Shown: positions 8,368-16,556, numbered from the stretch's first letter. The stretch is 64,000 nt of DNA from DATLNM01 sp035536775 (GCA_035536775.1 DATLNM010000052.1:15176-79175), one strand, 5' to 3'. The notes: generated from the letters alone by a model not told the origin. Program-made: numbers and translations.

Positions 8368-9207
8368 GTGTTGCACTGGCACCCGCACCCAGACGTGTGG
8401 GCGCTCATCATCGTCATGAGCGCGCTCTACATCGTGGCGCTGCGGAGGTGGGGGCCCCGTTTCGCACCCCTCGGGGCCGAGCCGGCGACGACCAAGCAGA
8501 AGTGGTTCTTCTTCTCGGGCGTCTTTGCGCTGTGGGTCGGCGCGGACTGGCCGGTGCACGAGATCTCCGAGGAGTACCTCTTCAGCGTGCACATGCTCCA
8601 GCACACGGTGTTCTCGCTGGTCGCTCCTCCGCTGTTGCTCCTCGGGCTTCCGCCGTGGCTCCTGCGGGTCGTGCTTCGCCCGCCGAAACTCTTCGCGGTG
8701 GTCCGGTTCCTTACCCGGCCTCTGGTGGCGCTGCTCGCGTTCAATGCGGTCATCGCGATCACCCACTGGCCGTTTCTCGTCAACGCGTCCGTCACCAACG
8801 AGCTGCTGCATCTCTCGATCCATACCGTGCTCGTGACGACGGCGTTGATGATGTGGTGGCCGGTCGTCGATCCGCTCCCTGAGCTCACACGGCTGACACC
8901 CCCGGGGAAGATGCTCTATCTGTTCCTGCAGTCGATCGTCCCGACGGTCCCTGCGTCGTTCCTGACATTCGCGGAGACGCCGATCTACGACTTCTACACG
9001 CGGGTCCCGCGTCTCATCGATCTGTCGCCCCTCGCGGATCAGCAGATCGCCGGCCTCATCATGAAGGTCGGAGGCGGACTGCTACTGTGGCTCGTCATCG
9101 CTACGCTCTTCTTCAAGTGGTACGCACGCGAAGAACGCCAGGAGGTCGCAGAGGTCACTTGGGACGACTTCGAGCACGATCTTCGGGCCTGGGAGTTGCG
9201 GAGGTAA
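8368..9207 (+). CDS. ctaG: Cytochrome c oxidase assembly factor CtaG family
   Basis: 279 residues if started at GTG 8368 (VLHWHPHPDVWALI); the frame is open back to TTG 8323 but that would overlap ctaF by 38 bases. Polytopic protein with the caa3_CtaG pattern: FSVHMLQHTVFSLVAPPLLLLG, LLHLSIHTVLVTTALMMWWPV and a YDFY..PRL segment near the end. Conserved His residues in the second and later helices are the likely copper ligands. CtaG proteins are needed for active caa3 oxidase and are thought to help insert copper; this one is distinct from the proteobacterial Cox11-type CtaG. Confidence 0.88.
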   Translation: MLHWHPHPDVWALIIVMSALYIVALRRWGPRFAPLGAEPATTKQKWFFFSGVFALWVGADWPVHEISEEYLFSVHMLQHTVFSLVAPPLLLLGLPPWLLRVVLRPPKLFAVVRFLTRPLVALLAFNAVIAITHWPFLVNASVTNELLHLSIHTVLVTTALMMWWPVVDPLPELTRLTPPGKMLYLFLQSIVPTVPASFLTFAETPIYDFYTRVPRLIDLSPLADQQIAGLIMKVGGGLLLWLVIATLFFKWYAREERQEVAEVTWDDFEHDLRAWELRR

Positions 9208-9214
9208 TGACTTT

Positions 9215-9868
9215 ATGAACGACACTGCACGTCCGGATCTCATGGGCGAGATGCGCTTCAAGATCCCGCTTCCGATCGTCATCCCTCTCGTTGCGCTGGT
9301 AGTCATCGGTGGGCTCGCTTGGGGGTTCTCGCGTGTTTTATTGGAGCTTCCCAAAGAGGGCGCGACCATCGTCGCGCTTGCAGTCGCGGCGAACGTGCTG
9401 GGTGGGTGCGCCTACTTCGCTCTCCGTCCACGCATGTCCCAGATGTCGATGGTCGAGCTCCTCATCGTTGTCCTTTATCCCGTTCTGATCGGTGTCGTCA
9501 TCGCGCAGGTCGGGTTCGGTGCGGAGACCGAGCACGGGACAGAGAACCACACGACTCCTCCGGCTGGGGGCGGCATGACGTCGGCCGTCGTTGCGTCGGG
9601 TGTGGCGTTCGATCTCTCGACCATCACACTCACTGCCGGCGAGGACGTGTCGCTCGAGTTCGACAACCAGGACACCGGAACGCCACACAACATCGCGATC
9701 TATAAGAATGAGGCCGACGCCCAAGCATTCAAGAACGCGATCTTCGACGGCGCCGACACCACCGGGCCTGCGACCACGACCTACGAGTTCACGGCGCCCG
9801 ACAAAGGCACCTACTACTTCCAGTGCGACATCCACCCGGGAATGAAGGGTGATGTCGTAGCCAAGTAG
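9215..9868 (+). CDS. Membrane-anchored cupredoxin (blue copper protein)
   Basis: 217 residues from ATG 9215, with a strong ribosome site GGAGGT nine bases upstream. Three TM helices occupy residues about 17-110, followed by a C-terminal plastocyanin-like domain. All four type 1 copper ligands can be seen: His in TPHNIAIY, then Cys, His and Met in QCDIHPGM. It is the last gene of the oxidase operon, so it may donate electrons to, or deliver copper to, the oxidase. The cupredoxin domain is close to that of the protein at 15390-16424 (shared FDNQDTGTPHNIAIY and FQCDIHPGMKG). Copper binding is inferred from motif only. Confidence 0.9.
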   Translation: MNDTARPDLMGEMRFKIPLPIVIPLVALVVIGGLAWGFSRVLLELPKEGATIVALAVAANVLGGCAYFALRPRMSQMSMVELLIVVLYPVLIGVVIAQVGFGAETEHGTENHTTPPAGGGMTSAVVASGVAFDLSTITLTAGEDVSLEFDNQDTGTPHNIAIYKNEADAQAFKNAIFDGADTTGPATTTYEFTAPDKGTYYFQCDIHPGMKGDVVAK

Positions 9869-9920
9869 CGCGCCGCGCCCGGTCAACCGGCAGCGGTCGC
9901 CGCGAGTTAAGTGCTCGGCG

Positions 9921-10265
9921 CTACTTTTTCTTCTTGGCCTTGGCGGGGAGGGTGGATGTGAACGCGAGGCCCTTTTCGACCCACTTCTTCAATGAGGGCT
10001 TCGTCTTCGTGCCGGTGGGCGCTACCAGGAGGAAGCCCTTCATCGGCTTGCCGGTGAAGTCCATCGGCCGGGCGTGCCCCGTCTTGATCGCGGCATCGTG
10101 GCCGTCCGGTCCGACGCGGAGGACGAGGTCATCGCCGAGCACACCGGCGAACATGTTGCCGCGCTCCGTGAAGCAGAGTCCTCCGAACATCTTGATCTCG
10201 GCGACATCCTTGTTCGGGTAGACGACCTCGCGCACCCGATCCGCCAGATCCTCGTTGTACGCCAC
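9921..10265 (-). CDS. TfoX N-terminal domain protein
   Basis: 114 residues from GTG 10265, starting 2 bases after the stop of the preceding membrane-protein gene. The sequence fits the TfoX N-terminal domain: VYPNKDVAEIKMFGGLCFTERGNMF, then a strand region ending with DFTGKPMKGFLLV. The C-terminal TfoX domain is absent and the protein ends in a Lys-rich tail (PAKAKKKK). Stand-alone TfoX-N proteins are common, and their function outside competence regulation is not known. Last gene of the ctaA-ctaB transcription unit; the link to heme A may be accidental. Confidence 0.8.
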   Translation of the reverse strand: MAYNEDLADRVREVVYPNKDVAEIKMFGGLCFTERGNMFAGVLGDDLVLRVGPDGHDAAIKTGHARPMDFTGKPMKGFLLVAPTGTKTKPSLKKWVEKGLAFTSTLPAKAKKKK

Positions 10266-10267
10266 TG

Positions 10268-11044
10268 CTAGAGCGTCACCCGGCGGGGAGAGTCATCGGT
10301 AGCGATTGGGACCGCTCTTTCCGCGCGGCTGAGCTCAGAGGGAGCGTATGCGGCACCCTCGTCTCCAACTTCCATATACCGCAGGTAATAGGCCGCGATG
10401 CCTCCTCGGAACAATGTCGAAAGAAGCGCCATGACTACGACTCCGGGTAGCTGGTAGGCCAACGAGTCGGGTGCCAATAAAGAGGGCGCGTAGGTCACGA
10501 ACGCGAGAGCTATCGATGGGATCAACGCGTACGAGAACGTCCGCGGCCACCCCTCAGAAAGCATCCGAAATCCGATACGACCCGCGGCTCTGATTTGTCT
10601 AGTCGTGAACGCGAGAGCGGGGGCAATAAATGTGAGTGCGAAGCCTACGAGAAGGACAGCAAGAAGTCCGGCAGCCATGACGGGAGGCTCGGTAGGTCGT
10701 GGGTCAGAGCCGAACCCTCCTGCTGCCCATATCCCTAGTGCGTACAGCGCGGCCGCTGGCACGCCGGTGATGAGGGCCAAGAGCAGGTACCGCCCGAGGA
10801 ACTGCCACGTCATCGCAAGGGCCTCAGCGGCCGGCAACTCCTTCCCGCGGAAGAGACGCAAGTACCAGATCCGTTCGGTGCCGACCCAACCCACCCAGAA
10901 CAACAGCACCGCGGGCGCCGTAAGCGACCACATCGGGGGGAATGGAGCGTACGGCGCGAGGCATATGCCGACGTAGATCAGCGGGAGGAGAGGAGCGGCT
11001 CGCCAGGCGCGCAGCGCGGCTACAAGGTCGTCGCCGAAAGTCAC
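10268..11044 (-). CDS. Polytopic membrane protein of unknown function
   Basis: 258 residues if started at GTG 11044 (VTFGDDLVAALRAW); TTG 11080 is an alternative that lies only 5 bases after the ctaB stop. About six TM helices are visible, for example LLPLIYVGICLAPYAPF, YLLLALITGVPAAALYALGIW and PPVMAAGLLAVLLVGFALTFIAP. No catalytic motif was recognised. The general look (helix, TTRQIRAAGRIGFRMLSEGW, then more helices) resembles small membrane proteins of unknown function in actinobacteria. It is in an operon with heme A genes. I do not assign a function. Confidence 0.7.
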   Translation of the reverse strand: MTFGDDLVAALRAWRAAPLLPLIYVGICLAPYAPFPPMWSLTAPAVLLFWVGWVGTERIWYLRLFRGKELPAAEALAMTWQFLGRYLLLALITGVPAAALYALGIWAAGGFGSDPRPTEPPVMAAGLLAVLLVGFALTFIAPALAFTTRQIRAAGRIGFRMLSEGWPRTFSYALIPSIALAFVTYAPSLLAPDSLAYQLPGVVVMALLSTLFRGGIAAYYLRYMEVGDEGAAYAPSELSRAERAVPIATDDSPRRVTL

Positions 11045-11085
11045 CTTCTGAGCATCGCGGCCAGGGTGCTTCGAGTGCAACCCCT

Positions 11086-12036
11086 CTAGGCGAGGATCAG
11101 GCGGTCGGCTGCCATGGCTACGAAGAGAAGGGCGAGGTAGTAGATCGAGAATTTGAAGAGGCTCCAAGCGATACGCGGCGTCGTGTTGCGGTAAAGGCGG
11201 ATGGCGCTTCCGATGAAGAGCCCGTTCAGGATCAGCGTGGCGGCGAGGTAGATCCACCCCATCTTTCCTACCGAGAACAACACGAGGCACATCGCGAGCA
11301 GCAAAACCGAATAGAGGAGGGTGTGGCGGGCCGTCTCGGCGCGCCCGTAAACCACCGGCATCATCGGGACACCGGCTGCGGCGTAATCGCGTTCGTAGCG
11401 CATCGCCAGCGCCCAGAAGTGCGGCGGGGTCCAGTAGAAGATGATCCCGAACATCGCGAGTGCCGGAAGATCCACCGTTCCGGTCACCGCGCTCCACCCC
11501 ACGAGCGCCGGCATGGCCCCAGCCGCGCCGCCGATCACGATGTTCTGCGGCGTCGAACGCTTCATCCCGATCGTGTAGACGAATACATAGAACAGCAGCG
11601 CGGCGAGGCTCAGGGCGGCAGAGATCAGGTTCACCGTGGCCCAAAGGAAGAAGAACGACACGATCCCGAGCGCGACGCCGAACGCCAGCGCGTTTGCGGG
11701 TTCGACCTTGTGCGCAGGGAGCGGACGCTTGCGAGTGCGTGGCATGACCTCGTCGATGTCGCGGTCGAGGTAGCAGTTGATGGCGTTGGCTCCCCCCGCG
11801 GCGAGCGCGCCGCCGAAGAGCGTGGCCAGCATCAACCAAGGAGACGGCATGCCCTTTGCGGCCACGATCATCGGCGGGATCGTCGTGATGAGCAGGAGCT
11901 CGATGATGCGCGGTTTCGTGAGTGCGAAGTACGCCGCGGCGCGCGACCCCGAGGTCGCTACCTCGGTCGGTTCGAGCGTGCCTACCTCTTCGACCGCGAG
12001 CGCGCCTGTGGTTTCGGTGACCGTCAGGCGTCTCAT
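11086..12036 (-). CDS. ctaB: Protoheme IX farnesyltransferase (heme O synthase)
   Basis: 316 residues from ATG 12036, overlapping the ctaA stop. UbiA superfamily: first Asp-rich motif NCYLDRDIDEVMPRTRKRPLP and second motif YERDYAAAGVPMMPVV, with about nine TM helices (KPRIIELLLITTIPP at the start of the core). It transfers a farnesyl group to heme B to make heme O. The N-terminal 30 residues are a poorly conserved cytoplasmic extension. Heme O goes on to CtaA and then to the oxidase encoded at 4470-8360. Confidence 0.95.
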   Translation of the reverse strand: MRRLTVTETTGALAVEEVGTLEPTEVATSGSRAAAYFALTKPRIIELLLITTIPPMIVAAKGMPSPWLMLATLFGGALAAGGANAINCYLDRDIDEVMPRTRKRPLPAHKVEPANALAFGVALGIVSFFFLWATVNLISAALSLAALLFYVFVYTIGMKRSTPQNIVIGGAAGAMPALVGWSAVTGTVDLPALAMFGIIFYWTPPHFWALAMRYERDYAAAGVPMMPVVYGRAETARHTLLYSVLLLAMCLVLFSVGKMGWIYLAATLILNGLFIGSAIRLYRNTTPRIAWSLFKFSIYYLALLFVAMAADRLILA

Positions 12037-13004
12037 CAGCCCGCCCCCGCTTCAAGAGCGGCGTGACCAGCGGGCGCGGTTGTCGAGGCCGTCCGCAGAC
12101 CCGGGGCGGCGACGGCAGCCATCGCAACGAGGCTTCCCCAGATCAGCGCGCCGAGCGCGAGATGCAGAGTGATGGAGGCCGAATTGAGGCCCTGGTCGGC
12201 CTGGGTCCAGACATTGGTGGCTCCCACCAACACCTCGAGGAGGTACGCGCCCGCAGCAACGTGGGCGAGCTTCGCCCGCAGCGGCGCGGTCGCGCGGGAT
12301 CGGATCGCGGGGAGCACCGCCCTGATGACAAGGACCCCTGCGACGAGCGCCAGCACCCTGTGTATCCAATGAAGGGCCAAGATCTCGACCCCGAGATCCG
12401 GGATCAGGCGGCCGTCGACCAGAGGCCAGTCCGGGAACCCAGCATTGCGTTCCGCGCTGATACCTCCGATGTAGGAGCCGATCAGCACCAGGACGAGGAC
12501 ACCGCCCGCGGCCACCATCGCCCTGCGTGACGCGTTCGCATCTGCGGGCTCGACAAGGCCCCCGGAGTGGGCCGCGAGGTGAACGCGCAGATAGACGAGC
12601 ACCGACAGCAGCGCCAGGGCCGTTCCAAGGTGGAGCACGACCGACTGTGCCTCGAGCTCGAGCTTGACGACGACTGCCCCGAGGACCGCTTGGAAAAGGA
12701 CTCCGCCGAAGGCGAGCATCGACGCGCGCAGCGTGCGCGGGTCCTCGTCTCTGCGCCTCCAAGCCAAGACGAGCAGGGCAGCGAGCAGGAAAACCACGAC
12801 CGAAGCGGCGGCTCGATGGGAGAACTCGATGATCTCGGCGCGCGACTCGAGCGCAGGGACCAGCCGCCCGGCACAGTGCGGCCAATCCGTCCCACATCCC
12901 AGGCCTGATTTCGTCGCGCGGACCAACCCCCCGATCGAGATCAGGATGAATGTCGCGATGAGAGAGGCCGAGGCCAGCTTCCGGAGGGATGCCACGGGGC
13001 GCAT
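12036..13004 (-). CDS. ctaA: Heme A synthase
   Basis: 322 residues from ATG 13004 (MRPVASLRKL). Eight TM helices arranged as two four-helix bundles. Visible family marks are the Cys pair in the first external loop (GCGTDWPHCAG), EFSHRAAAS, VVLHLGTALALL, HWIHRVLALVAG and ITLHLALGALIWG, which supply the heme-ligating His residues. The loop cysteines are of the Bacillus-type CtaA. It oxidises the methyl group of heme O to a formyl group. First gene of a minus-strand operon with ctaB, divergent from the Trx-fold lipoprotein at 13036 with only 31 bases between them. Confidence 0.95.
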   Translation of the reverse strand: MRPVASLRKLASASLIATFILISIGGLVRATKSGLGCGTDWPHCAGRLVPALESRAEIIEFSHRAAASVVVFLLAALLVLAWRRRDEDPRTLRASMLAFGGVLFQAVLGAVVVKLELEAQSVVLHLGTALALLSVLVYLRVHLAAHSGGLVEPADANASRRAMVAAGGVLVLVLIGSYIGGISAERNAGFPDWPLVDGRLIPDLGVEILALHWIHRVLALVAGVLVIRAVLPAIRSRATAPLRAKLAHVAAGAYLLEVLVGATNVWTQADQGLNSASITLHLALGALIWGSLVAMAAVAAPGLRTASTTAPAGHAALEAGAG

Positions 13005-13022
13005 GTTAGCCCGCGACCCCGG

Positions 13023-13028
13023 TACCCT
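13023..13028 (+). promoter_or_regulatory. Candidate -10 element (TACCCT) of a leaderless transcript
   Basis: TACCCT fits the actinobacterial TANNNT -10 pattern and ends 7 bases before ATG 13036, the distance expected when transcription starts at or next to the start codon. No clear -35 element is seen. Confidence 0.35.
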
Positions 13029-13035
13029 CACGCCC

Positions 13036-13938
13036 ATGAAGAAGACGACAGTCCTGGCCATCACCTTCCTGATGCTCGTGCTCGGAGCGTGCGCAGACGA
13101 CCCGAAGCCGGACTCGGCGAAGCAGTCCACAGCGCCCCGCGGCAAGGAGTCCTTCAATCAATCGTTCGCGGGCGCGAAGGCCTATCCGGTGCTGGCCTCG
13201 TCCGAGGTTGTCGTGGGCCCCAACCGCTTCCTGGTCGGTCTCCTGAACGACGAGGACGCTCCGATCGGGTCGCCCGACATCAAGGTCTATCTGTCCTTCT
13301 TCGAACTTGACAGCGACACCGAGAGAGCCGCCTTCGTGGCCGGCACGGAGTTCATCGAGACGCTCCCCGGCGGGCGAGGGCTCTACGTCGCCCAGGCGGA
13401 GTTCACGAGTGCAGGCACGTGGGGGCTGGAAGCGCACATCGTCGGCGAAGGGATAGACGAAACACTGCGCGCATCGTTCGATGTGCTGAAATCTTCGAAG
13501 ACACCCGCAATCAGCGCGCCGGCACCGCGCTCGAAGACCCCGACTTCCGACGACGACAAGCTGAGGAACATCTCGTCGGACCCGCATCCGGATCCGCGCT
13601 TCTACGAGATGTCGATCGACGAAGCGGTGACCTCTGGCCGACCCAGCGTCATCGTCTTCGCGACGCCGAAGTTCTGCACCTCACAGGTGTGTGGGCCCAC
13701 CCTCGAGACCGTCAAGCGGGAGTCACGGACCTACAAGGGAGTGAACTTCCTGCACGTCGAGGTCTATAGCAACCTCGACGATCCCTCGAACCTCAAGCTC
13801 GTACCGACCGTGAAGCAATGGGGACTCCCAAGTGAACCGTGGGTCTTCGTCGTTGACGCCAACGGCAAGGTCGCAGCCAAGTTCGAAGGCACCGTCAGCG
13901 CCGAGGAGCTGGCGGCAGCGCTTAAGCGTCTTCGATAG
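13036..13938 (+). CDS. Lipoprotein with YtkA/FixH-like and thioredoxin-like domains
   Basis: 300 residues from ATG 13036. Signal peptide with lipobox LGAC (about Cys20). Residues about 40-155 form a beta-sandwich-like region (FLVGLLNDEDAPIGSPDIKVY, GLYVAQAEFTSAGTWGLEAH) resembling YtkA/FixH-like domains. After a Pro/Ser linker, residues about 195-300 look like a thioredoxin fold with FCTSQVCGP, where two Cys are four residues apart instead of the usual two, and the late strand WVFVVDANGKVAAKFEG. The gene sits opposite ctaA, so a role in copper or thiol handling during oxidase assembly is reasonable but inferred from context. Confidence 0.7.
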   Translation: MKKTTVLAITFLMLVLGACADDPKPDSAKQSTAPRGKESFNQSFAGAKAYPVLASSEVVVGPNRFLVGLLNDEDAPIGSPDIKVYLSFFELDSDTERAAFVAGTEFIETLPGGRGLYVAQAEFTSAGTWGLEAHIVGEGIDETLRASFDVLKSSKTPAISAPAPRSKTPTSDDDKLRNISSDPHPDPRFYEMSIDEAVTSGRPSVIVFATPKFCTSQVCGPTLETVKRESRTYKGVNFLHVEVYSNLDDPSNLKLVPTVKQWGLPSEPWVFVVDANGKVAAKFEGTVSAEELAAALKRLR

Positions 13939-14269
13939 AGAGCGCGACGAGCGTCCCGTCGCGGTCCTCGAGCTCCACCGTCACGGGCTCGGCGCCGGTC
14001 ATATGGGCGTTGAGGTGACCGAGGGGGAAGCCGTACTCGACGTCGTCGGCGATGTTGACTTCATAGACGTTGTCACCATCTTTGAGCGTGAACGAACGGA
14101 CCTCATCGATCGCCTCGGAGTCGATGTCGGTGATTACGCCCGTAACCGACGATGGGATCGATGCTCGATCGTCGGGCTGATCGACGGCCTCCTTCGTGCC
14201 GCATCCCGCCATCAACAGCAGCGTCGCGACCACGACCGCAGCCCACGCGCGCGTACCGATGGAAGTCAT
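13922..14269 (-). CDS. Small lipoprotein of unknown function
   Basis: 115 residues from ATG 14269. Signal peptide with lipobox MAGC (LLLMAGCGTKEAVD), followed by about 90 residues predicted to be mostly beta-strand (GVITDIDSEAIDEVRSFTLKD; NVYEVNIADDVEYG). The pattern suggests a small OB- or barrel-like domain but no family was recognised. The 3' end overlaps the convergent 13036-13938 gene by 17 bases. The start is 14 bases from the divergent prenyl synthase gene. Confidence 0.7.
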   Translation of the reverse strand: MTSIGTRAWAAVVVATLLLMAGCGTKEAVDQPDDRASIPSSVTGVITDIDSEAIDEVRSFTLKDGDNVYEVNIADDVEYGFPLGHLNAHMTGAEPVTVELEDRDGTLVALSIEDA

Positions 14270-14283
14270 AGGTTAACCATGAC

Positions 14284-15288
14284 ATGACGCATTCCACCGT
14301 GCTCGACGGCCCCGGGGAGTGGGTGCCGCGCGAGCTGACCCGTTTCCTCAAGGACGTGCGGGCGGCACTGCCCGAAGGCGCTCCGTTGCTAGACGAGATC
14401 GAGCGCATGACGGCGGCAGGAGGCAAGCGACTCCGTCCGGCATTCTGCTATTGGGGTTTTCGAACGGTGGGGAACCACTGCGACGAGATCCTGCGCGCGG
14501 CCGCGAGCCTCGAGCTTCTTCACACATTCGCGATCGTGCACGACGACATCATGGACAGGTCGTCACTGCGTCGAGGTCAGCCAACCGTTCACGAGTTGCA
14601 TGGGAGTGACTTCGCGATCCTGGCTGGAGACCTCGCGCTGGTGTTGGCCGATGACGCGTTCCTGCGCGCGGGGTTCACGCCCGCGACCGCGCTGGCCGGG
14701 TTCACGCTGTATTCGCGCATGCGCCAGGAAGTGATCGCGGGCCAATGGCTGGACCTCGCTGCGTCGGGGCGAGCCTCCCTGGATGAAGACGAGGCTCGAC
14801 ATATCGCGATCCTCAAGTCAGGCCGCTACTCGATCGAGATGCCGCTTCTGATCGGGGCCGCCCTTGGCAGAGCGAGCGACCCGCACCTCGGTTCGCTGGC
14901 CGCAGTGGGCGCGCCGCTCGGCGAGGCGTTCCAGCTGCGAGACGACCTGCTGGGAACCTTCGGCGAGGAAGAGAGCTTGGGCAAGTCTGTCGATTCAGAC
15001 ATCCGTGCCGGGAAGCGCAACATGGTGTTCGCCGCGACCGCGGCCCGGCTTTCCGACCCGGCGCGGGCTCGCTTCGAGAAGGACTGGGGACGCGCCGACC
15101 TCTCTGCCGCGGACGTCGAGGGCCTTCGGGCCCTGGTGGAATCGTCGGGCGCCCGGGCCGCGCTCGAGGCCTCTGTCGACGGCCTCTTGGCCGCGGCGAT
15201 GGATGAGCTGGCCCGATGCGAGATGCCCCTGGAGGCACGGCGCGCGCTGGAGGAACTCGCGGAGGTCGCCACCCGCCGTTCGAGGTGA
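14284..15288 (+). CDS. Polyprenyl diphosphate synthase
   Basis: 334 residues from ATG 14284. All-alpha isoprenoid synthase with GGKRLRPAF, first Asp-rich motif DDIMD at residues 87-91 (HTFAIVHDDIMDRS) and second motif QLRDDLLGTFG around residues 217-225, in which the canonical final Asp is replaced, as in many actinobacterial enzymes. KS and GK residues (LKSGRYS, SDIRAGKRN) needed for diphosphate binding are present. It elongates allylic diphosphates with isopentenyl diphosphate. Closeness to the GGR-family gene and nuo suggests the product is the menaquinone side chain; exact chain length cannot be read from sequence. Confidence 0.88.
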   Translation: MTHSTVLDGPGEWVPRELTRFLKDVRAALPEGAPLLDEIERMTAAGGKRLRPAFCYWGFRTVGNHCDEILRAAASLELLHTFAIVHDDIMDRSSLRRGQPTVHELHGSDFAILAGDLALVLADDAFLRAGFTPATALAGFTLYSRMRQEVIAGQWLDLAASGRASLDEDEARHIAILKSGRYSIEMPLLIGAALGRASDPHLGSLAAVGAPLGEAFQLRDDLLGTFGEEESLGKSVDSDIRAGKRNMVFAATAARLSDPARARFEKDWGRADLSAADVEGLRALVESSGARAALEASVDGLLAAAMDELARCEMPLEARRALEELAEVATRRSR

Positions 15289-15336
15289 CTGCGGTCCCAT
15301 CTCCGGGGAAAGATGCCAGGCCGCGGCGCGTCCGGT

Positions 15337-15342
15337 TAGCAT
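15337..15342 (+). promoter_or_regulatory. Candidate -10 element (TAGCAT) upstream of the cupredoxin gene
   Basis: TAGCAT in the 101-base gap before GTG 15390 fits TANNNT and would give a leader of about 40 bases that contains the ribosome site AGGAGC. No convincing -35 hexamer is seen. Confidence 0.3.
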
Positions 15343-15389
15343 CGTGCGACCCAGCGGCATGAAGCAAGTGAATCCGACCAGGAGCTGAG

Positions 15390-16424
15390 GTGGATCCCGA
15401 ACAGATCTATCAAGAGGTCTTGCAGGCAGAGCAGCAGAAGGGGAGCGCGAGTGCCGTTGCTGAGGGCCGCGCCAAGGCCGCCCGTCAGCGTGCGCGCCAT
15501 GGTTCACCACATCCCACGGAACCGAAGTGGTGGCCGGGATCTCAACCTCAGTTCGAAGGCGGGGGCGAGGCGGCACCGGCGGAGGCAGCCGAGCCCGAGC
15601 CCGAGCCCGTAGCCGAAGCACCGGCCGCCGCCGAGCCCGAGCCGGCCGCCGCCGAGACGCCGGCAGCCGAACCCGCCGCCGTAGAGGCTGCACCCGCACC
15701 TGAGGCCGCTTCAGCCGGAGCAGCAGCGGCGAGCGCGGCGCCAGCGGCGACGGCCACGGCACCGACTGCGACGCAGCTTCCTCCCGAGGCGCGACCCGCG
15801 GGTGTCACCCATGGAACTCCTTCAGGCAACCGGATGCGTCCCGAAGATTCCGTCGTCACCGAATCGCAGCTCAGCGCCCAACAGGCGATGTACGAACGTC
15901 GCAAGCTGATCGACGACCTGGTGGCGTCCGGCGTGCCCGAGGCTGCTGCCGCTGGTGCGGGCCGACCCGGGTCGCCGGTGCTGCTCCTTCTCTATCTGCT
16001 GATCCCGCTCCTTGCGGTCGGTTTCCTCGTCAGCGCCGACAATGAGGGCGCGGGTGCGGAGGAGGGCGGCCACGAGGCCTCGGCGCCGGCTGAGGGCGGG
16101 GGAGAAGAAGGAGGAGCAGAAGGAGGAGGCGCGACGACCACGGTCGTGGCATCGGGTGTCGCGTTCGACACCGACACGCTTACCTTCCCTGCCGACGCCA
16201 CGGTCGAGCTCGAGTTCGACAACCAGGACACGGGCACGCCCCACAACATCGCGATCTACGAGAACGCTGAGAAGGGTGCCGCGTTCGAAGACGCCCTCTT
16301 CGACGGCCAGGACGTCGCGGGCCCGGCGACCGTCACATATGAGATCGAGACGCCCGGGGCGGGCGAGTACTTCTTCCAGTGCGATATCCACCCCGGCATG
16401 AAGGGCAGCGTCCTAGTCGAGTAG
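15390..16424 (+). CDS. Cupredoxin with TM anchor and long cytoplasmic N-terminal arm
   Basis: 344 residues from GTG 15390, preceded by AGGAGC. Four parts: residues 1-40 form a short charged module (DPEQIYQEVL, then VAEGRAKAARQRARHG) also found at the C-terminus of the second NuoI; residues about 50-130 are low-complexity Ala/Glu/Pro; about 196-215 is a TM helix (SPVLLLLYLLIPLLAVGFLV); about 250-344 is a cupredoxin domain with His in TPHNIAIY and Cys/His/Met in QCDIHPGM. The arm would lie in the cytoplasm and the copper domain outside. The copper domain is a close paralogue of the one at 9215-9868. Likely an electron carrier; what the arm binds is unknown. Confidence 0.85.
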   Translation: MDPEQIYQEVLQAEQQKGSASAVAEGRAKAARQRARHGSPHPTEPKWWPGSQPQFEGGGEAAPAEAAEPEPEPVAEAPAAAEPEPAAAETPAAEPAAVEAAPAPEAASAGAAAASAAPAATATAPTATQLPPEARPAGVTHGTPSGNRMRPEDSVVTESQLSAQQAMYERRKLIDDLVASGVPEAAAAGAGRPGSPVLLLLYLLIPLLAVGFLVSADNEGAGAEEGGHEASAPAEGGGEEGGAEGGGATTTVVASGVAFDTDTLTFPADATVELEFDNQDTGTPHNIAIYENAEKGAAFEDALFDGQDVAGPATVTYEIETPGAGEYFFQCDIHPGMKGSVLVE

Positions 16425-16450
16425 GCCAAATCCTGGAGGAGGCTCAACCC

Positions 16451-16494
16451 TTATAGACTCGAATGAGACGCATGTGAAAGTTTTCACAAGCGTC
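16451..16494 (+). promoter_or_regulatory. CRP/GlxR-type operator and promoter region of the GGR-nuo operon
   Basis: A 28-base near-perfect dyad (16467-16494) has GACGC and GCGTC arms around TGTGA-N6-TCACA at 16473-16488, the exact CRP-family half-site pair. TAGACT at 16454-16459 could be a -10 element, which would place the operator just downstream as a repressor site. Alternatively TATCGC at 16506 would place it near position -38, suiting activation. The dyad has no T-tract, so it is unlikely to be a terminator. Confidence 0.6.
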
Positions 16495-16556
16495 CCGCAC
16501 CGCCCTATCGCCAGGTTCACGTTCCATCCGAGCGCCAGGAGAAGGGAGGCCCGCCG

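Noticed and set aside
9879..9890. CCGGT-CA-ACCGG hairpin after the first cupredoxin as a terminator
   Set aside because: The stem is only 5 bp and has no T-tract on either side; it is too weak to call.
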